The notes under the pieces: generated by a model
The model's input: only the letters and a program-made list of their open reading frames with translations
What the model was told of the DNA's origin: nothing
Databases searched by the model: none
Part shown: piece by piece, positions 1-6,002 of the stretch
Layout: every line of letters starts with the position of its first letter
Position numbering within the stretch: the stretch's first letter is position 1
NCBI GenBank assembly: GCA_964540165.1
Contig: CAZILU010000139.1
Span: forward strand, 1 to 7,807
Length of the DNA: 7,807 nt
Reading direction: 5' to 3'
From: Mariniphaga sp964540165
Lineage (GTDB): Bacteria; Bacteroidota; Bacteroidia; Bacteroidales; Prolixibacteraceae
Translations under genes and position numbers: made by a program

Positions 1-2
1 TT

Positions 3-252
3 AAAAGAGAAACCCTTTTAAATTATGGGTTAAACCGGTGGGGATTAAATAAAGCCAATTGCTACCGGACAAGCATTAAATCAATATCAATGGATTGAAA
101 TGCATGCAAAGAATCACGAAAGGTTTGAACGTGATTTTGGGGGTAAAGTATTTTTTATTTATTCAATTAAAAGTTCGGGCAAAAGAAAACGAATTTATAA
201 TATTGAAGTGATTGAGCAAATAACTGATGAAATTCAACGTCTACAGAGTTAA
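3..252 (+). pseudogene. AT-rich, apparently frameshifted C-terminal remnant of an unrecognised gene
   Basis: I do not recognise this protein. One plus-strand frame is open from the window edge and stops at 96-98. It contains NYGLNRWGLNKANC, which looks like real protein. A second frame is open from 49 to the TAA at 250-252 and encodes a basic, polar stretch including HERFERDFGGKVFFIYSIK and ending EIQRLQS. The first ATG in that frame is at 100, giving only 50 residues. The two open frames overlap between 49 and 95, so one indel there would join them into a single C-terminal coding segment. Base composition is far more AT-rich than the genes to the right, which suggests transferred or decaying DNA. 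It converges on yjbQ, with 31 bases between the stops. A complete 50-residue gene from ATG 100 is possible but less convincing. Confidence 0.35.
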
Positions 253-271
253 ACCAAAAGGATAAAATAGA

Positions 272-289
272 GCCTGGTTAGAATCAGGC
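272..289 (-). terminator. weak hairpin overlapping the yjbQ stop codon, possible terminator
   Basis: GCCTGG (272-277) pairs with TCAGGC (284-289), with one wobble and a six-base loop. The yjbQ stop codon lies inside the right arm. On the minus strand the stem is followed by TCTATTTTAT, which is only moderately U-rich, so termination is plausible but not strong. It lies between converging reading frames. Confidence 0.25.
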
Positions 290-694
290 GTAGATAGTAA
301 CCACCATCCGGCGGTGGCCGCCCGAATGGCGGAATTCGCAGAAGTAGATCCCCTGCCAGGTGCCCAGGTTGAGGCGGTGGTTGGTGATGGGGATGGTTAT
401 TTCAGCGCCGATGACCGATGATTTCAGATGGGCAGGCATATCATCATCACCCTCGTAAGTGTGTATATAGACCGGGTCGTTTTCGGGAATCATCTTGTTG
501 AGAAACGATTCGAAGTCGGTGCGCACCGAGGGATCGGCATTTTCGTTGAGGGTTATGCCTGCCGAAGTGTGCTTCACCAGCAGATGCATCAGTCCCGTTT
601 GAGGCAGTTGCGGAAATTCAGCTTCAATGAGTGAGGTGATCAGGTGATAGCCCCGCCGAAACCGGGGAAGGGTTATTTCACGTTGTTGAATCAT
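284..694 (-). CDS. yjbQ: YjbQ/UPF0047 family protein, secondary thiamine-phosphate synthase type
   Basis: This 136-residue protein is a full-length member of the YjbQ (UPF0047) family, small cytoplasmic proteins that form trimers. E. coli YjbQ is reported to have weak thiamine-phosphate synthase activity, and its main role is unsettled. The family signature is complete: HTSAGITLNENADPSVR (residues 42-58), the acidic EGDDDMPAHLKSS stretch (81-93), LGTWQGIY (110-117), then CEFR and a GG-containing end (119-135). Conserved His42, Asn50, Glu51, His78 and His89 are candidate metal or active-site residues by family analogy. The ATG at 692-694 gives the usual family length. It lies 185 bases downstream of fmt on the same strand. 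Two hairpin repeats and an AT-rich inverted repeat fill the gap, so it may be transcribed separately. The family call is secure; the physiological role is not. Confidence 0.95.
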   Translation of the reverse strand: MIQQREITLPRFRRGYHLITSLIEAEFPQLPQTGLMHLLVKHTSAGITLNENADPSVRTDFESFLNKMIPENDPVYIHTYEGDDDMPAHLKSSVIGAEITIPITNHRLNLGTWQGIYFCEFRHSGGHRRMVVTIYA

Positions 695-707
695 AATGTG
701 TCAGATG

Positions 708-731
708 TTTTTGAAAATATTATTTCAAAAA
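708..731. repeat. perfect 9-bp inverted repeat just upstream of yjbQ
   Basis: TTTTTGAAA (708-716) and TTTCAAAAA (723-731) are perfect inverted repeats separated by six bases. They begin 14 bases before the yjbQ start codon. The position and dyad symmetry fit an operator for a dimeric regulator or a 5'-UTR hairpin. The AT-rich content means chance cannot be excluded. No good TANNTTTG promoter was found beside it; the nearest match is AATTTTTG on the minus strand. Confidence 0.4.
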
Positions 732-759
732 TTATAAATTTTTTCTGTGCATCGGATTC

Positions 760-808
760 CTAAAGATATGAAACCTCCTGCGGAGGTTGTTATCAAATCG
801 TTTTGAAC
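760..808 (+). repeat. hairpin-forming intergenic repeat, copy 1
   Basis: This 49-base unit matches copy 2 (821-869) at 44 positions by my count, and the first 29 bases are identical. All five differences are transitions. The core is AACCTCC (772-778), loop TGC, GGAGGTT (782-788), a perfect 7-bp hairpin preceded by CTAAAGATATGA. On the plus strand the ATG at 769 opens a 12-codon frame, MKPPAEVVIKSF then TGA. It sits in the fmt-yjbQ gap. It could be a dispersed palindromic element of the REP/MITE kind or a transcript 3'-end hairpin. Confidence 0.75.
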
Positions 809-820
809 AACACTGAACAT

Positions 821-869
821 CTAAAGATATGAAACCTCCTGCGGAGGTTATTATCAAACCATTTCAAAC
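821..869 (+). repeat. hairpin-forming intergenic repeat, copy 2
   Basis: This is the second tandem copy, offset 61 bases from copy 1. The same perfect stem occurs: AACCTCC (833-839), loop TGC, GGAGGTT (843-849). Its upper edge is about 10 bases from the fmt stop codon, so on the minus strand it would lie in the fmt 3' untranslated region. On that strand the stem is followed by TCATATCTTTAG, a poor terminator U-tract. The plus-strand micro-frame starts MKPPAEVIIKPF, loses the copy 1 stop (TGA to CAA), and runs on to overlap the end of fmt antisense. Confidence 0.75.
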
Positions 870-879
870 GATTTTTTTT

Positions 880-1860
880 CTATTCAAACCGGTATTCTGA
901 TATTTGCCGGAATCCGTGCAGGAAATCAGCGGTTGGTAATCGTTTTTTGCCGGAGAGCTGCAGGTCGGTAATTTCCAGCCATCCGCTGCCGCAGGCTACG
1001 TTGAGGTAGTTTTCGTTATCTGAATCGATGGTGCCGGGAGGGGCTGTTTCATTGGTGATCACCGGTTGGGCGAAGAATATTTTGCAGGGGAGGGTTCTGC
1101 CGGTCTCTTTATGCACCAGGTTAGCCCAGGCCGAAGGGTAGGGCGACAGTCCCCGGATGAGGTTTCGTATCGTTTCCGAATTTTTTGACCAGTCGATTTT
1201 ACAGTCCTCTTTAAAGATTTTTGGTGCCGGTTTGATCTCCTCAGTGCGGCTTACCTCCGATTGGGGAATGGGCTTAACGGTTCCCTGCGCCAGGGCATCG
1301 GCGGTTTTGACCACCAGGTCAGCGCCGATCTCCATCAGCCGGTCGTGAATTTCACCAACGGTATCATTGTCGTCAATGTCGATCTTCTCCCGGAAGAGAA
1401 TTTTGCCGGTGTCGATTTCATGATCTAACAGGAAGGTGGTAACGCCCGTCTCCTTCTCTCCGTTGATGATGGCCCAGTTGAGGGGAGCTGCGCCGCGGTA
1501 TTGAGGCAGCAGTGAGCCGTGCAGGTTGAAGGTTCCCAGTCGGGGCAGGCGCCAGACAGCCTCCGGCAGCATCCGGAAGGCCACCACCACCTGCAGGTCG
1601 GGTGCCAGTGCCTGCAGCTCAGCCAGAAATTCCGGATCCCGGAGCTTTTCGGGCTGCAGAACCGGCACACCGTGTTTCAGGGCGAATTGCTTCACCGCGG
1701 TTTCCGTCATCTTCTTTCCGCGTCCTGCCGGTTTGTCGGGTGCCGTTATAACAGCCACTACCCGGTATCCTTTTTCTAACAACCGGCTCAGGCTGGCAAC
1801 GGCAAAATCCGGCGTTCCCATAAAAACGATTCGGAGTCCTGTCTCTGTCATTGGTTTCAT
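880..1860 (-). CDS. fmt: methionyl-tRNA formyltransferase
   Basis: Fmt transfers a formyl group from 10-formyltetrahydrofolate to the amino group of Met-tRNA(fMet), producing the initiator tRNA for bacterial translation. At 326 residues it is close to the usual 310-320. The N-terminal Rossmann-like catalytic domain starts with RIVFMGTPDFAV (residues 10-21). Catalytic residues are visible: Asn112 and His114 in FNLHGSLLP (111-119), and Asp150 in HEIDTG (147-152), matching Asn106, His108 and Asp144 of E. coli. The YRGAAPLNWAI segment (121-131) is also typical. The C-terminal tRNA-binding domain begins around residue 215 and includes IRGLSPYPSAW (235-245). The annotated ATG precedes another at codon 4, which aligns better with E. 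coli Fmt and may be the true start. It lies 87 bases downstream of the permease gene and may share its transcript. Its folate-synthesis and deformylase partners are not in this window. Confidence 0.97.
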   Translation of the reverse strand: MKPMTETGLRIVFMGTPDFAVASLSRLLEKGYRVVAVITAPDKPAGRGKKMTETAVKQFALKHGVPVLQPEKLRDPEFLAELQALAPDLQVVVAFRMLPEAVWRLPRLGTFNLHGSLLPQYRGAAPLNWAIINGEKETGVTTFLLDHEIDTGKILFREKIDIDDNDTVGEIHDRLMEIGADLVVKTADALAQGTVKPIPQSEVSRTEEIKPAPKIFKEDCKIDWSKNSETIRNLIRGLSPYPSAWANLVHKETGRTLPCKIFFAQPVITNETAPPGTIDSDNENYLNVACGSGWLEITDLQLSGKKRLPTADFLHGFRQISEYRFE

Positions 1861-1947
1861 TTTTTAGCAAAAATAGAAATTCAAAGCAGAAATCGGGAAT
1901 AATTTGCACAAATAAAGATGATTATGTTTTTTCGGAGGCAATTTTGG

Positions 1948-2859
1948 CTACAGAAAAAAGAGTGCCACACCGCAAACGGTGATGATTGCCCCGATGATCT
2001 CCTTCCCGTTAACCCTCTCTTTAAACAGGATGATTGCCGGTGCGATGATAATGACGGGGACGATTGACATCAGGGTGGCGGCAATGCCGGTTTCGGTGTG
2101 CTGGACAGCCAGCAGGGAGAACGAGACGCCCAGGAAGGGGCCAAAGAAGGCACCGAGGGCGATGCGACGCAGGGCGGGAGGATTTTTCAGCGCTTTCCAT
2201 ACCCGCGGCCACCGTTTCAAAAAGAAGAAGAGGATGGCAAATCCGGCAATTCCGGTCATCACCCGGATGTGGGCTGCTGAGAAGGCATCGTAGCTTCCCA
2301 TTCCTTTCTTGCTGAATACCAGTCCGGCGGCCTGCCCCAACGCGCCTCCCAACGCCATCAGTATGCCGGGCCAGGCGTATCCGGTGGTCAGGTTTCGCAG
2401 GATCGATCCCCGCTGTCCCGCTCTTTCGCGTTTCAGAATGACGATGATGATTCCGGCGATGGTAATGCTCATGCCTAACCAGTTTTTGGGGGTAAGAACC
2501 TCGCCCAGCATCAACCACCCGATGAGCGCCGTGAAGGGCGGGGCCAGCGCCATGATAAGCATGGAGATGCGCGCGCCGATCAGGACAAATGCCTGGAAGA
2601 GCAGCAGGTCGCCAATGACAAAACCTACCAGTCCGGAGAGCGCCAGCCACTGCCACTGAAAAGGGGTGGCATCGGAGGGGAAGAAGAACCCGCGGGTGAC
2701 CCAGCTGTAGATGCCAAGAAAAAAGAAGGCCATCACCAGCCGGATCAGGTTGACGGCTAAGGAGCCTACCTTTTTGCCGGCCGACTCAAATGCCAGACTG
2801 GTCACTGTCCAGAAAAGTGCAGTTAGCAGTCCGGCAATCTCACCAAGATACAGTGTCAA
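1948..2859 (-). CDS. EamA/DMT-superfamily permease
   Basis: This 303-residue inner-membrane protein belongs to the drug/metabolite transporter superfamily. It has two tandem EamA units, roughly residues 5-141 and 163-302, and about ten hydrophobic helices, the family norm. The duplication is visible in the matching ends of each half: LMLGEVLTPKNWLGM (116-130) resembles ILFKERVNGKEIIGA (277-291), a helix break with Glu-rich loop and Gly-rich last helix. The basic linker KRERAGQR (143-150) between the halves is probably cytoplasmic. Members export or import amino acids, sugars, nucleotides or other metabolites, and the substrate cannot be read from the sequence. The gene starts 12 bases after the tlpA-like gene and is almost certainly cotranscribed with it, though a functional link is unproven. 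The family call is firm. Confidence 0.93.
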   Translation of the reverse strand: MTLYLGEIAGLLTALFWTVTSLAFESAGKKVGSLAVNLIRLVMAFFFLGIYSWVTRGFFFPSDATPFQWQWLALSGLVGFVIGDLLLFQAFVLIGARISMLIMALAPPFTALIGWLMLGEVLTPKNWLGMSITIAGIIIVILKRERAGQRGSILRNLTTGYAWPGILMALGGALGQAAGLVFSKKGMGSYDAFSAAHIRVMTGIAGFAILFFFLKRWPRVWKALKNPPALRRIALGAFFGPFLGVSFSLLAVQHTETGIAATLMSIVPVIIIAPAIILFKERVNGKEIIGAIITVCGVALFFL

Positions 2860-2871
2860 TGGGATCGCGTA

Positions 2872-3972
2872 TTAATCGAATAGTTGCGAAACGGTCTGGC
2901 GCAGCTCTTCTTCCCGCTTGTCCCGGGCGATAATCTTGCCATTTTTATCGACCAGGAAGTTGGCCGGGATGGCGCTGATGGCGTATAGTTTTGCTGCGGG
3001 GTTATTCCAGTATTGCAGGTCCGATACCTGCGGCCACGTCAGGCTGTCGTCGCGGATGGCTCCCAGCCAGGTCTCTTTGTGCCGGTCTAAAGAGACGCCG
3101 AAAACGCCAAACCCTTTGTCCTTATAATCGTTGTAAACAGCTACAATATTTGGATTCTCCCGTCGGCAGGGCATACACCATCCCGCCCAGAAATCGAGCA
3201 ATGTGTATTCATGCTGTTTGTAAATGTCGGAAAATTTGATGGGATTACCATCGGGATCGTTCAAGGTGAAATCGGGAGCTGTGTTGCCGACCGTTAACGA
3301 TTTCAGTTGTGCGAGGCGATCTTTGAGCATTACAACCACGGGCGATGCATCCAGCCTCGGTTTCAGCGCGGTAACCAGCGTGTCTAACTCTTCCATGGGC
3401 ATCCCGTAATGAAAGTGGAGGCGCATCAGGAAATAAGGGGTAACAAAGGATCCGGGATTCTCTTTAACAAACGCCCGCTGGATCACCAGGGAGCTGTCTA
3501 ACATTCGGCTGGCGCGTTTCGTCAGCCGGTTGGCCCGGGCGGTGTCGTTCTTCTGCGTTGCTTCACGTGCCTGCTGATACAACGATCCCTGCAGGTCGCT
3601 GATGTAAAAGAGTTGCTCTTTAATTTTCTTAAATTCGTTGTGCGACTTTGAGCCGGTAACGGCAACGTTGTCCAGGGCTTTGGCATCTCCCGACACCGTC
3701 ATCTTTCCGTTTTCCACAAAAACGATGGTTTTTTGGTTTTGACCCAGAACCGAGAGGTAGTGATCTTCGGGGGCTTCAACCTTCCCTTGCAGGAGGGCTG
3801 TGCCATCAATAATGTCGGCCGTGTCGACAGGGATCCACTGGGTGGCTCCTCTGCGTTCTAATAGAATTTTCCCTTCGGCTCCTTCCAGTTCTACCTTGAT
3901 CTCAAATCCTTCCGGATTATTGCTGCAAGCCCATAGAATGGCCGTAGCGATCAGAATCATCCATTTATTCAT
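2872..3972 (-). CDS. TlpA-like thioredoxin-fold lipoprotein with N-terminal DUF4369-type domain
   Basis: This 366-residue protein is predicted to be an envelope thiol-disulfide oxidoreductase of the kind abundant in Bacteroidota. It begins with a short lipoprotein signal, MNKWMILIATAILWAC, with Cys16 as the probable lipidated residue. The residues after Cys16 (SNNPE) lack the acidic surface-export signal, so it probably faces the periplasm. Residues 22-110 form a beta-rich region consistent with DUF4369, followed by a charged helical linker (about 112-225). The C-terminal AhpC/TSA-TlpA thioredoxin domain starts near residue 228. Its active site is WCMPC (265-269), with Cys266 and Cys269 the redox pair, and AIPANFLVD (334-342) carries the cis-proline. 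Such proteins reduce periplasmic disulfides, for example in cytochrome c maturation, but the partner here is unknown. The permease gene follows 12 bases later. A candidate promoter lies just upstream. Confidence 0.93.
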   Translation of the reverse strand: MNKWMILIATAILWACSNNPEGFEIKVELEGAEGKILLERRGATQWIPVDTADIIDGTALLQGKVEAPEDHYLSVLGQNQKTIVFVENGKMTVSGDAKALDNVAVTGSKSHNEFKKIKEQLFYISDLQGSLYQQAREATQKNDTARANRLTKRASRMLDSSLVIQRAFVKENPGSFVTPYFLMRLHFHYGMPMEELDTLVTALKPRLDASPVVVMLKDRLAQLKSLTVGNTAPDFTLNDPDGNPIKFSDIYKQHEYTLLDFWAGWCMPCRRENPNIVAVYNDYKDKGFGVFGVSLDRHKETWLGAIRDDSLTWPQVSDLQYWNNPAAKLYAISAIPANFLVDKNGKIIARDKREEELRQTVSQLFD

Positions 3973-3998
3973 GCCCGTATACGTTTTAAATTCGGGGC

Positions 3999-4029
3999 GA
4001 AAGATAAAAAATCCTTCCGGATTGAGAAA
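3999..4029 (-). promoter_or_regulatory. candidate Bacteroidota-type promoter of the tlpA-like/permease operon
   Basis: Read on the minus strand, TTTC (4026-4029) is followed after 19 bases by TATCTTTC (3999-4006). The Bacteroidota consensus is TTTG, 19-21 bases, TANNTTTG, so each box has one mismatch while the spacing is correct. The start point would fall about 20 bases before the ATG at 3972. Its position after the asnB 3'-end hairpin fits a new transcript starting here. Confidence 0.35.
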
Positions 4030-4064
4030 GCAGAAACGGGAAAATCACCCGATTGATATGGAAC

Positions 4065-4093
4065 CTATAGATATGAAACCTTCGAGGGAGGTT
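4065..4093 (+). repeat. hairpin-forming intergenic repeat, copy 3 (diverged)
   Basis: This 29-base segment matches the core of copies 1 and 2 at 24 positions by my count, without gaps. Four of the five differences fall in the loop or its flanking bases, so the stem is kept while the loop changes from TGC to GAG. It lies 3' of asnB in the same orientation as the copies 3' of fmt. A partial unit, GATATGGAACCT (4055-4066), precedes it by 15 bases. The plus-strand ATG at 4074 opens MKPSREVFLPSTDYR, which ends at 4120 inside the asnB 3' end. Similarity outside the core is not evident. Confidence 0.6.
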
Positions 4094-4098
4094 TTTTT
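4076..4098 (+). terminator. hairpin plus T7 tract at the asnB 3' end
   Basis: AAACCTTC (4076-4083) pairs with GGAGGTTT (4087-4094) around a GAG loop, and the second arm runs into seven T residues (4092-4098). This is an intrinsic terminator shape for plus-strand RNA. On the minus strand, which carries asnB, the G-U wobble becomes an A-C mismatch and the U-tract is lost, so the hairpin is weaker there. It may block antisense transcription into asnB, or act as a weak two-way terminator between asnB and the tlpA-like gene. Confidence 0.45.
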
Positions 4099-4110
4099 GC
4101 CTTCAACGGA

Positions 4111-5817
4111 TTACCGTTGAATCTCCACGGAATCTCTTTTTACATCTTCAAACATGGTTCCCTTTTCATGCACGGTGTTTACGGCTCGCCCCGAAGGATC
4201 CGCGTTGTTTCTGAAGGCAGCGTCCCATGCCAATGCCTCTCCGGTGCTGCAGGCGATGGAGGGTACCGATGGTACGCAGGAGGCTGCCTGATCGGAGGGG
4301 AAGTGCTCGCTGAAGATGGCACGGTAGAGGTACTCCTCCCGGTTCATTGGTGTATTGATGGGAAAGCGGTATTTGGCGCTGTTCATCATCTCTTCGGAAA
4401 CCTGCTCCCGGGCGATCTGTTTCAGGGTGTCGATCCAGCCGTAGCCTACGCCATCGGAAAACTGCTCTTTCTGTCGCCATGCCACCGACTCGGGGAGGTA
4501 TTTCTCAAAGCCTTTCCGGAGGCACCACTTCTCCATTTTTCCGTTTGTGGCCATTTTGGCTGCCGGATTGAAGCGCATGGCAACATCCATGAACTCCTTG
4601 TCTAAGAAAGGAACCCGCCCTTCGATACCCCAGGCGGCTAACGACTTGTTTGCACGAAGGCAGTCGTAGAGGTGCAGCCGGCTCACCTTCCGCACGCTCT
4701 CTTTATGAAACTCTTCGGCATTGGGTGCTTTGTGGAAATAGAGGTAGCCACCGAAGATCTCATCAGCACCCTCACCCGTGAGCACCATCTTGATGCCTGT
4801 TGACCGGATCACCCGTGCGATGAGGTACATGGGCGTGGAGGCGCGTACGGTGGTTACATCGTAAGTCTCAATGTGATAGATGACATCACGGATGGCATCA
4901 AGCCCCTCCTGTATGGTGTAGTGGATCTCATGATGAATGGTGCCGATGTGGTCGGCGACCTTTCGGGCTGCCGCCAGGTCGGGAGAGCCTTCCAGTCCGA
5001 TCACAAACGAATGGAGCTGCGGCCACCAGGCATCTTTCTGATCGTTCTCCTCGATGCGACGGGCTGCAAACTTCTTCGCTAACGCCGACGTGATGGAGGA
5101 GTCCAGTCCGCCCGAAAGCAAAACCCCATAAGGTACATCCGACATTAACTGCCGGTGAACAGCATCTTCCAGTGCCTGCGATAACTCATCGATATTGGCC
5201 GGATTATCCTTCACCCGGTCATAATCCATCCAGTCGCGCTGGTACCATGGCTTTATCTCTCCATCGCTGCTGCAGCGGTAGTGCCCCGGAGGAAACTCCT
5301 CAATCTTCCGGCAATACCCCTCCAGCGCCTTCAGCTCCGAAGCCACATAGTAATGCCCAAAATCATCCCAACCCTGATAGAGCGGAATGATCCCAACATG
5401 ATCGCGGGCGATCAGATAACGATCCTGCTCCTCATCGTAGAGGCAGAAGGCAAAGATGCCGTTCAGATCGTCTAAAAATTGCGCTCCCTTATCGCGGTAC
5501 AGCGCTAAAATCACCTCACAGTCAGATCCGGTGGTGAACTCGTAACAACCTTCATAGCGTTTGCGAATCTCCCGGTGATTGTAAATCTCACCATTGACAC
5601 CTAAAATCAACTTCCGGTCCTTGCTGTAAAGCGGTTGACCTCCCGATCCCGGATCGACAATCGCCAGTCGCTCATGCGCAATAACCGCCCGCTCTCCGCA
5701 GTAAATCCCCGACCAGTCGGGACCCCGATGACGGATCTTTTTCGACATCTCCAAAACCTGATGCCGCATCTGTTGCGCACCGGATTTCAAATCAAATACA
5801 CCAACAACTCCACACAT
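4111..5817 (-). CDS. asnB: asparagine synthetase B, glutamine-hydrolysing
   Basis: AsnB makes asparagine from aspartate, ATP and glutamine in the cytoplasm. At 568 residues it is slightly longer than E. coli AsnB (554). The N-terminal class II glutaminase domain begins MCGVVGVF, so Cys2 becomes the catalytic N-terminal nucleophile after Met removal, which also fixes the start codon. It contains RHRGPDWSG (29-37), HERLAIVDP (48-56) and GVNGEIYNH (73-81), all typical glutamine-site segments. The synthetase domain carries the ATP-pyrophosphatase loop LSGGLDSS (234-241), then LTGEGADEIFGGY (346-358) and IEGRVPFLD (398-406). The tail WDAAFRNNADPSGRAV (531-546) is characteristic of the AsnB branch rather than the asparagine-synthase homologues of antibiotic or capsule clusters. 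A strong candidate promoter lies about 35 bases upstream. It is divergent from the DUF302 gene. Confidence 0.97.
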   Translation of the reverse strand: MCGVVGVFDLKSGAQQMRHQVLEMSKKIRHRGPDWSGIYCGERAVIAHERLAIVDPGSGGQPLYSKDRKLILGVNGEIYNHREIRKRYEGCYEFTTGSDCEVILALYRDKGAQFLDDLNGIFAFCLYDEEQDRYLIARDHVGIIPLYQGWDDFGHYYVASELKALEGYCRKIEEFPPGHYRCSSDGEIKPWYQRDWMDYDRVKDNPANIDELSQALEDAVHRQLMSDVPYGVLLSGGLDSSITSALAKKFAARRIEENDQKDAWWPQLHSFVIGLEGSPDLAAARKVADHIGTIHHEIHYTIQEGLDAIRDVIYHIETYDVTTVRASTPMYLIARVIRSTGIKMVLTGEGADEIFGGYLYFHKAPNAEEFHKESVRKVSRLHLYDCLRANKSLAAWGIEGRVPFLDKEFMDVAMRFNPAAKMATNGKMEKWCLRKGFEKYLPESVAWRQKEQFSDGVGYGWIDTLKQIAREQVSEEMMNSAKYRFPINTPMNREEYLYRAIFSEHFPSDQAASCVPSVPSIACSTGEALAWDAAFRNNADPSGRAVNTVHEKGTMFEDVKRDSVEIQR

Positions 5818-5853
5818 ATCTTCTATTTTTATCCGTTACTGTTTATTTAAAAA

Positions 5854-5883
5854 CAAAAGTAATCAATTAGTTTATAAAACAAA
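5854..5883 (-). promoter_or_regulatory. Bacteroidota-type promoter of asnB
   Basis: On the minus strand TTTG (5880-5883) and TACTTTTG (5854-5861) both match the Bacteroidota -33 and -7 consensus exactly. The spacer is 18 bases, one below the usual 19-21. Transcription would start near 5847, leaving a leader of about 30 bases before the asnB ATG at 5817. Confidence 0.6.
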
Positions 5884-5898
5884 TTATAATATGACATA

Positions 5899-5920
5899 AA
5901 TCTAAAAATAATCTAAAAAT
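5899..5920. repeat. two tandem 11-base repeats
   Basis: AATCTAAAAAT occurs twice without a gap (5899-5909 and 5910-5920), just upstream of the asnB -33 element. An 11-base period is close to one helical turn, so this could be a pair of binding sites or simply slippage in AT-rich DNA. Confidence 0.5.
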
Positions 5921-5934
5921 AATTACATTTTGAT

Positions 5935-5946
5935 AACAATATTGTT
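5935..5946. promoter_or_regulatory. 12-base perfect palindrome, possible operator
   Basis: AACAATATTGTT is a perfect palindrome in the asnB/DUF302 divergent region, about 50 bases upstream of the asnB -33 box. Dyads of this kind are typical regulator sites, but the AT-rich context makes chance occurrence quite possible. No regulator gene is adjacent. Confidence 0.25.
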
Positions 5947-5971
5947 TATTATTAATCCTATTGGTATTGGG

Positions 5972-6002
5972 GTCCGGTTCTGGTAACGAAAGAATACCGG
6001 AC
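5972..6002. repeat. GC-rich 7-bp inverted repeat with 17-base loop
   Basis: GTCCGGT (5972-5978) and ACCGGAC (5996-6002) are perfect inverted repeats. They stand out because the surrounding DNA is AT-rich. No T-tract follows on either strand, so a terminator is unlikely. It could be a protein-binding dyad, an RNA hairpin in a long DUF302 leader, or a remnant of an element end. Confidence 0.4.

Noticed and set aside
1..21. Inverted repeat TTAAAAG/CTTTTAA at the window edge
   Set aside because: It is almost entirely A and T, lies inside a protein-like open frame, and is cut off from its context, so it is weak evidence of an element end.
760..869. The two tandem repeats as a CRISPR array
   Set aside because: There are only two units, the spacer would be about 12 bases when the full repeat is counted, and no cas gene is nearby.
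1868..1875. TATTTTTG on the minus strand as an fmt promoter
   Set aside because: It matches the -7 consensus but has no TTTG 19-21 bases upstream and would start transcription almost at the ATG.
1619..1909. Minus-strand frame of 96 codons starting upstream of fmt
   Set aside because: It reads the fmt sequence in another phase, and its later residues are a shifted copy of the fmt N terminus.
2021..2656. Long 211-codon minus-strand open frame inside the permease gene
   Set aside because: It is out of phase with the permease, is rich in Arg, His and Pro without any family motif, and the overlapping permease frame has complete domain structure.
3800..4120. 106-codon plus-strand frame ending at 4120
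   Set aside because: Most of it is antisense to the tlpA-like gene. Only its last 16 codons coincide with the repeat micro-frame, which is reported separately.
4117..4605. 162-codon plus-strand open frame antisense to asnB
   Set aside because: It lies wholly opposite well-conserved asnB coding sequence, has no recognisable motif, and is best explained by codon bias on the other strand.
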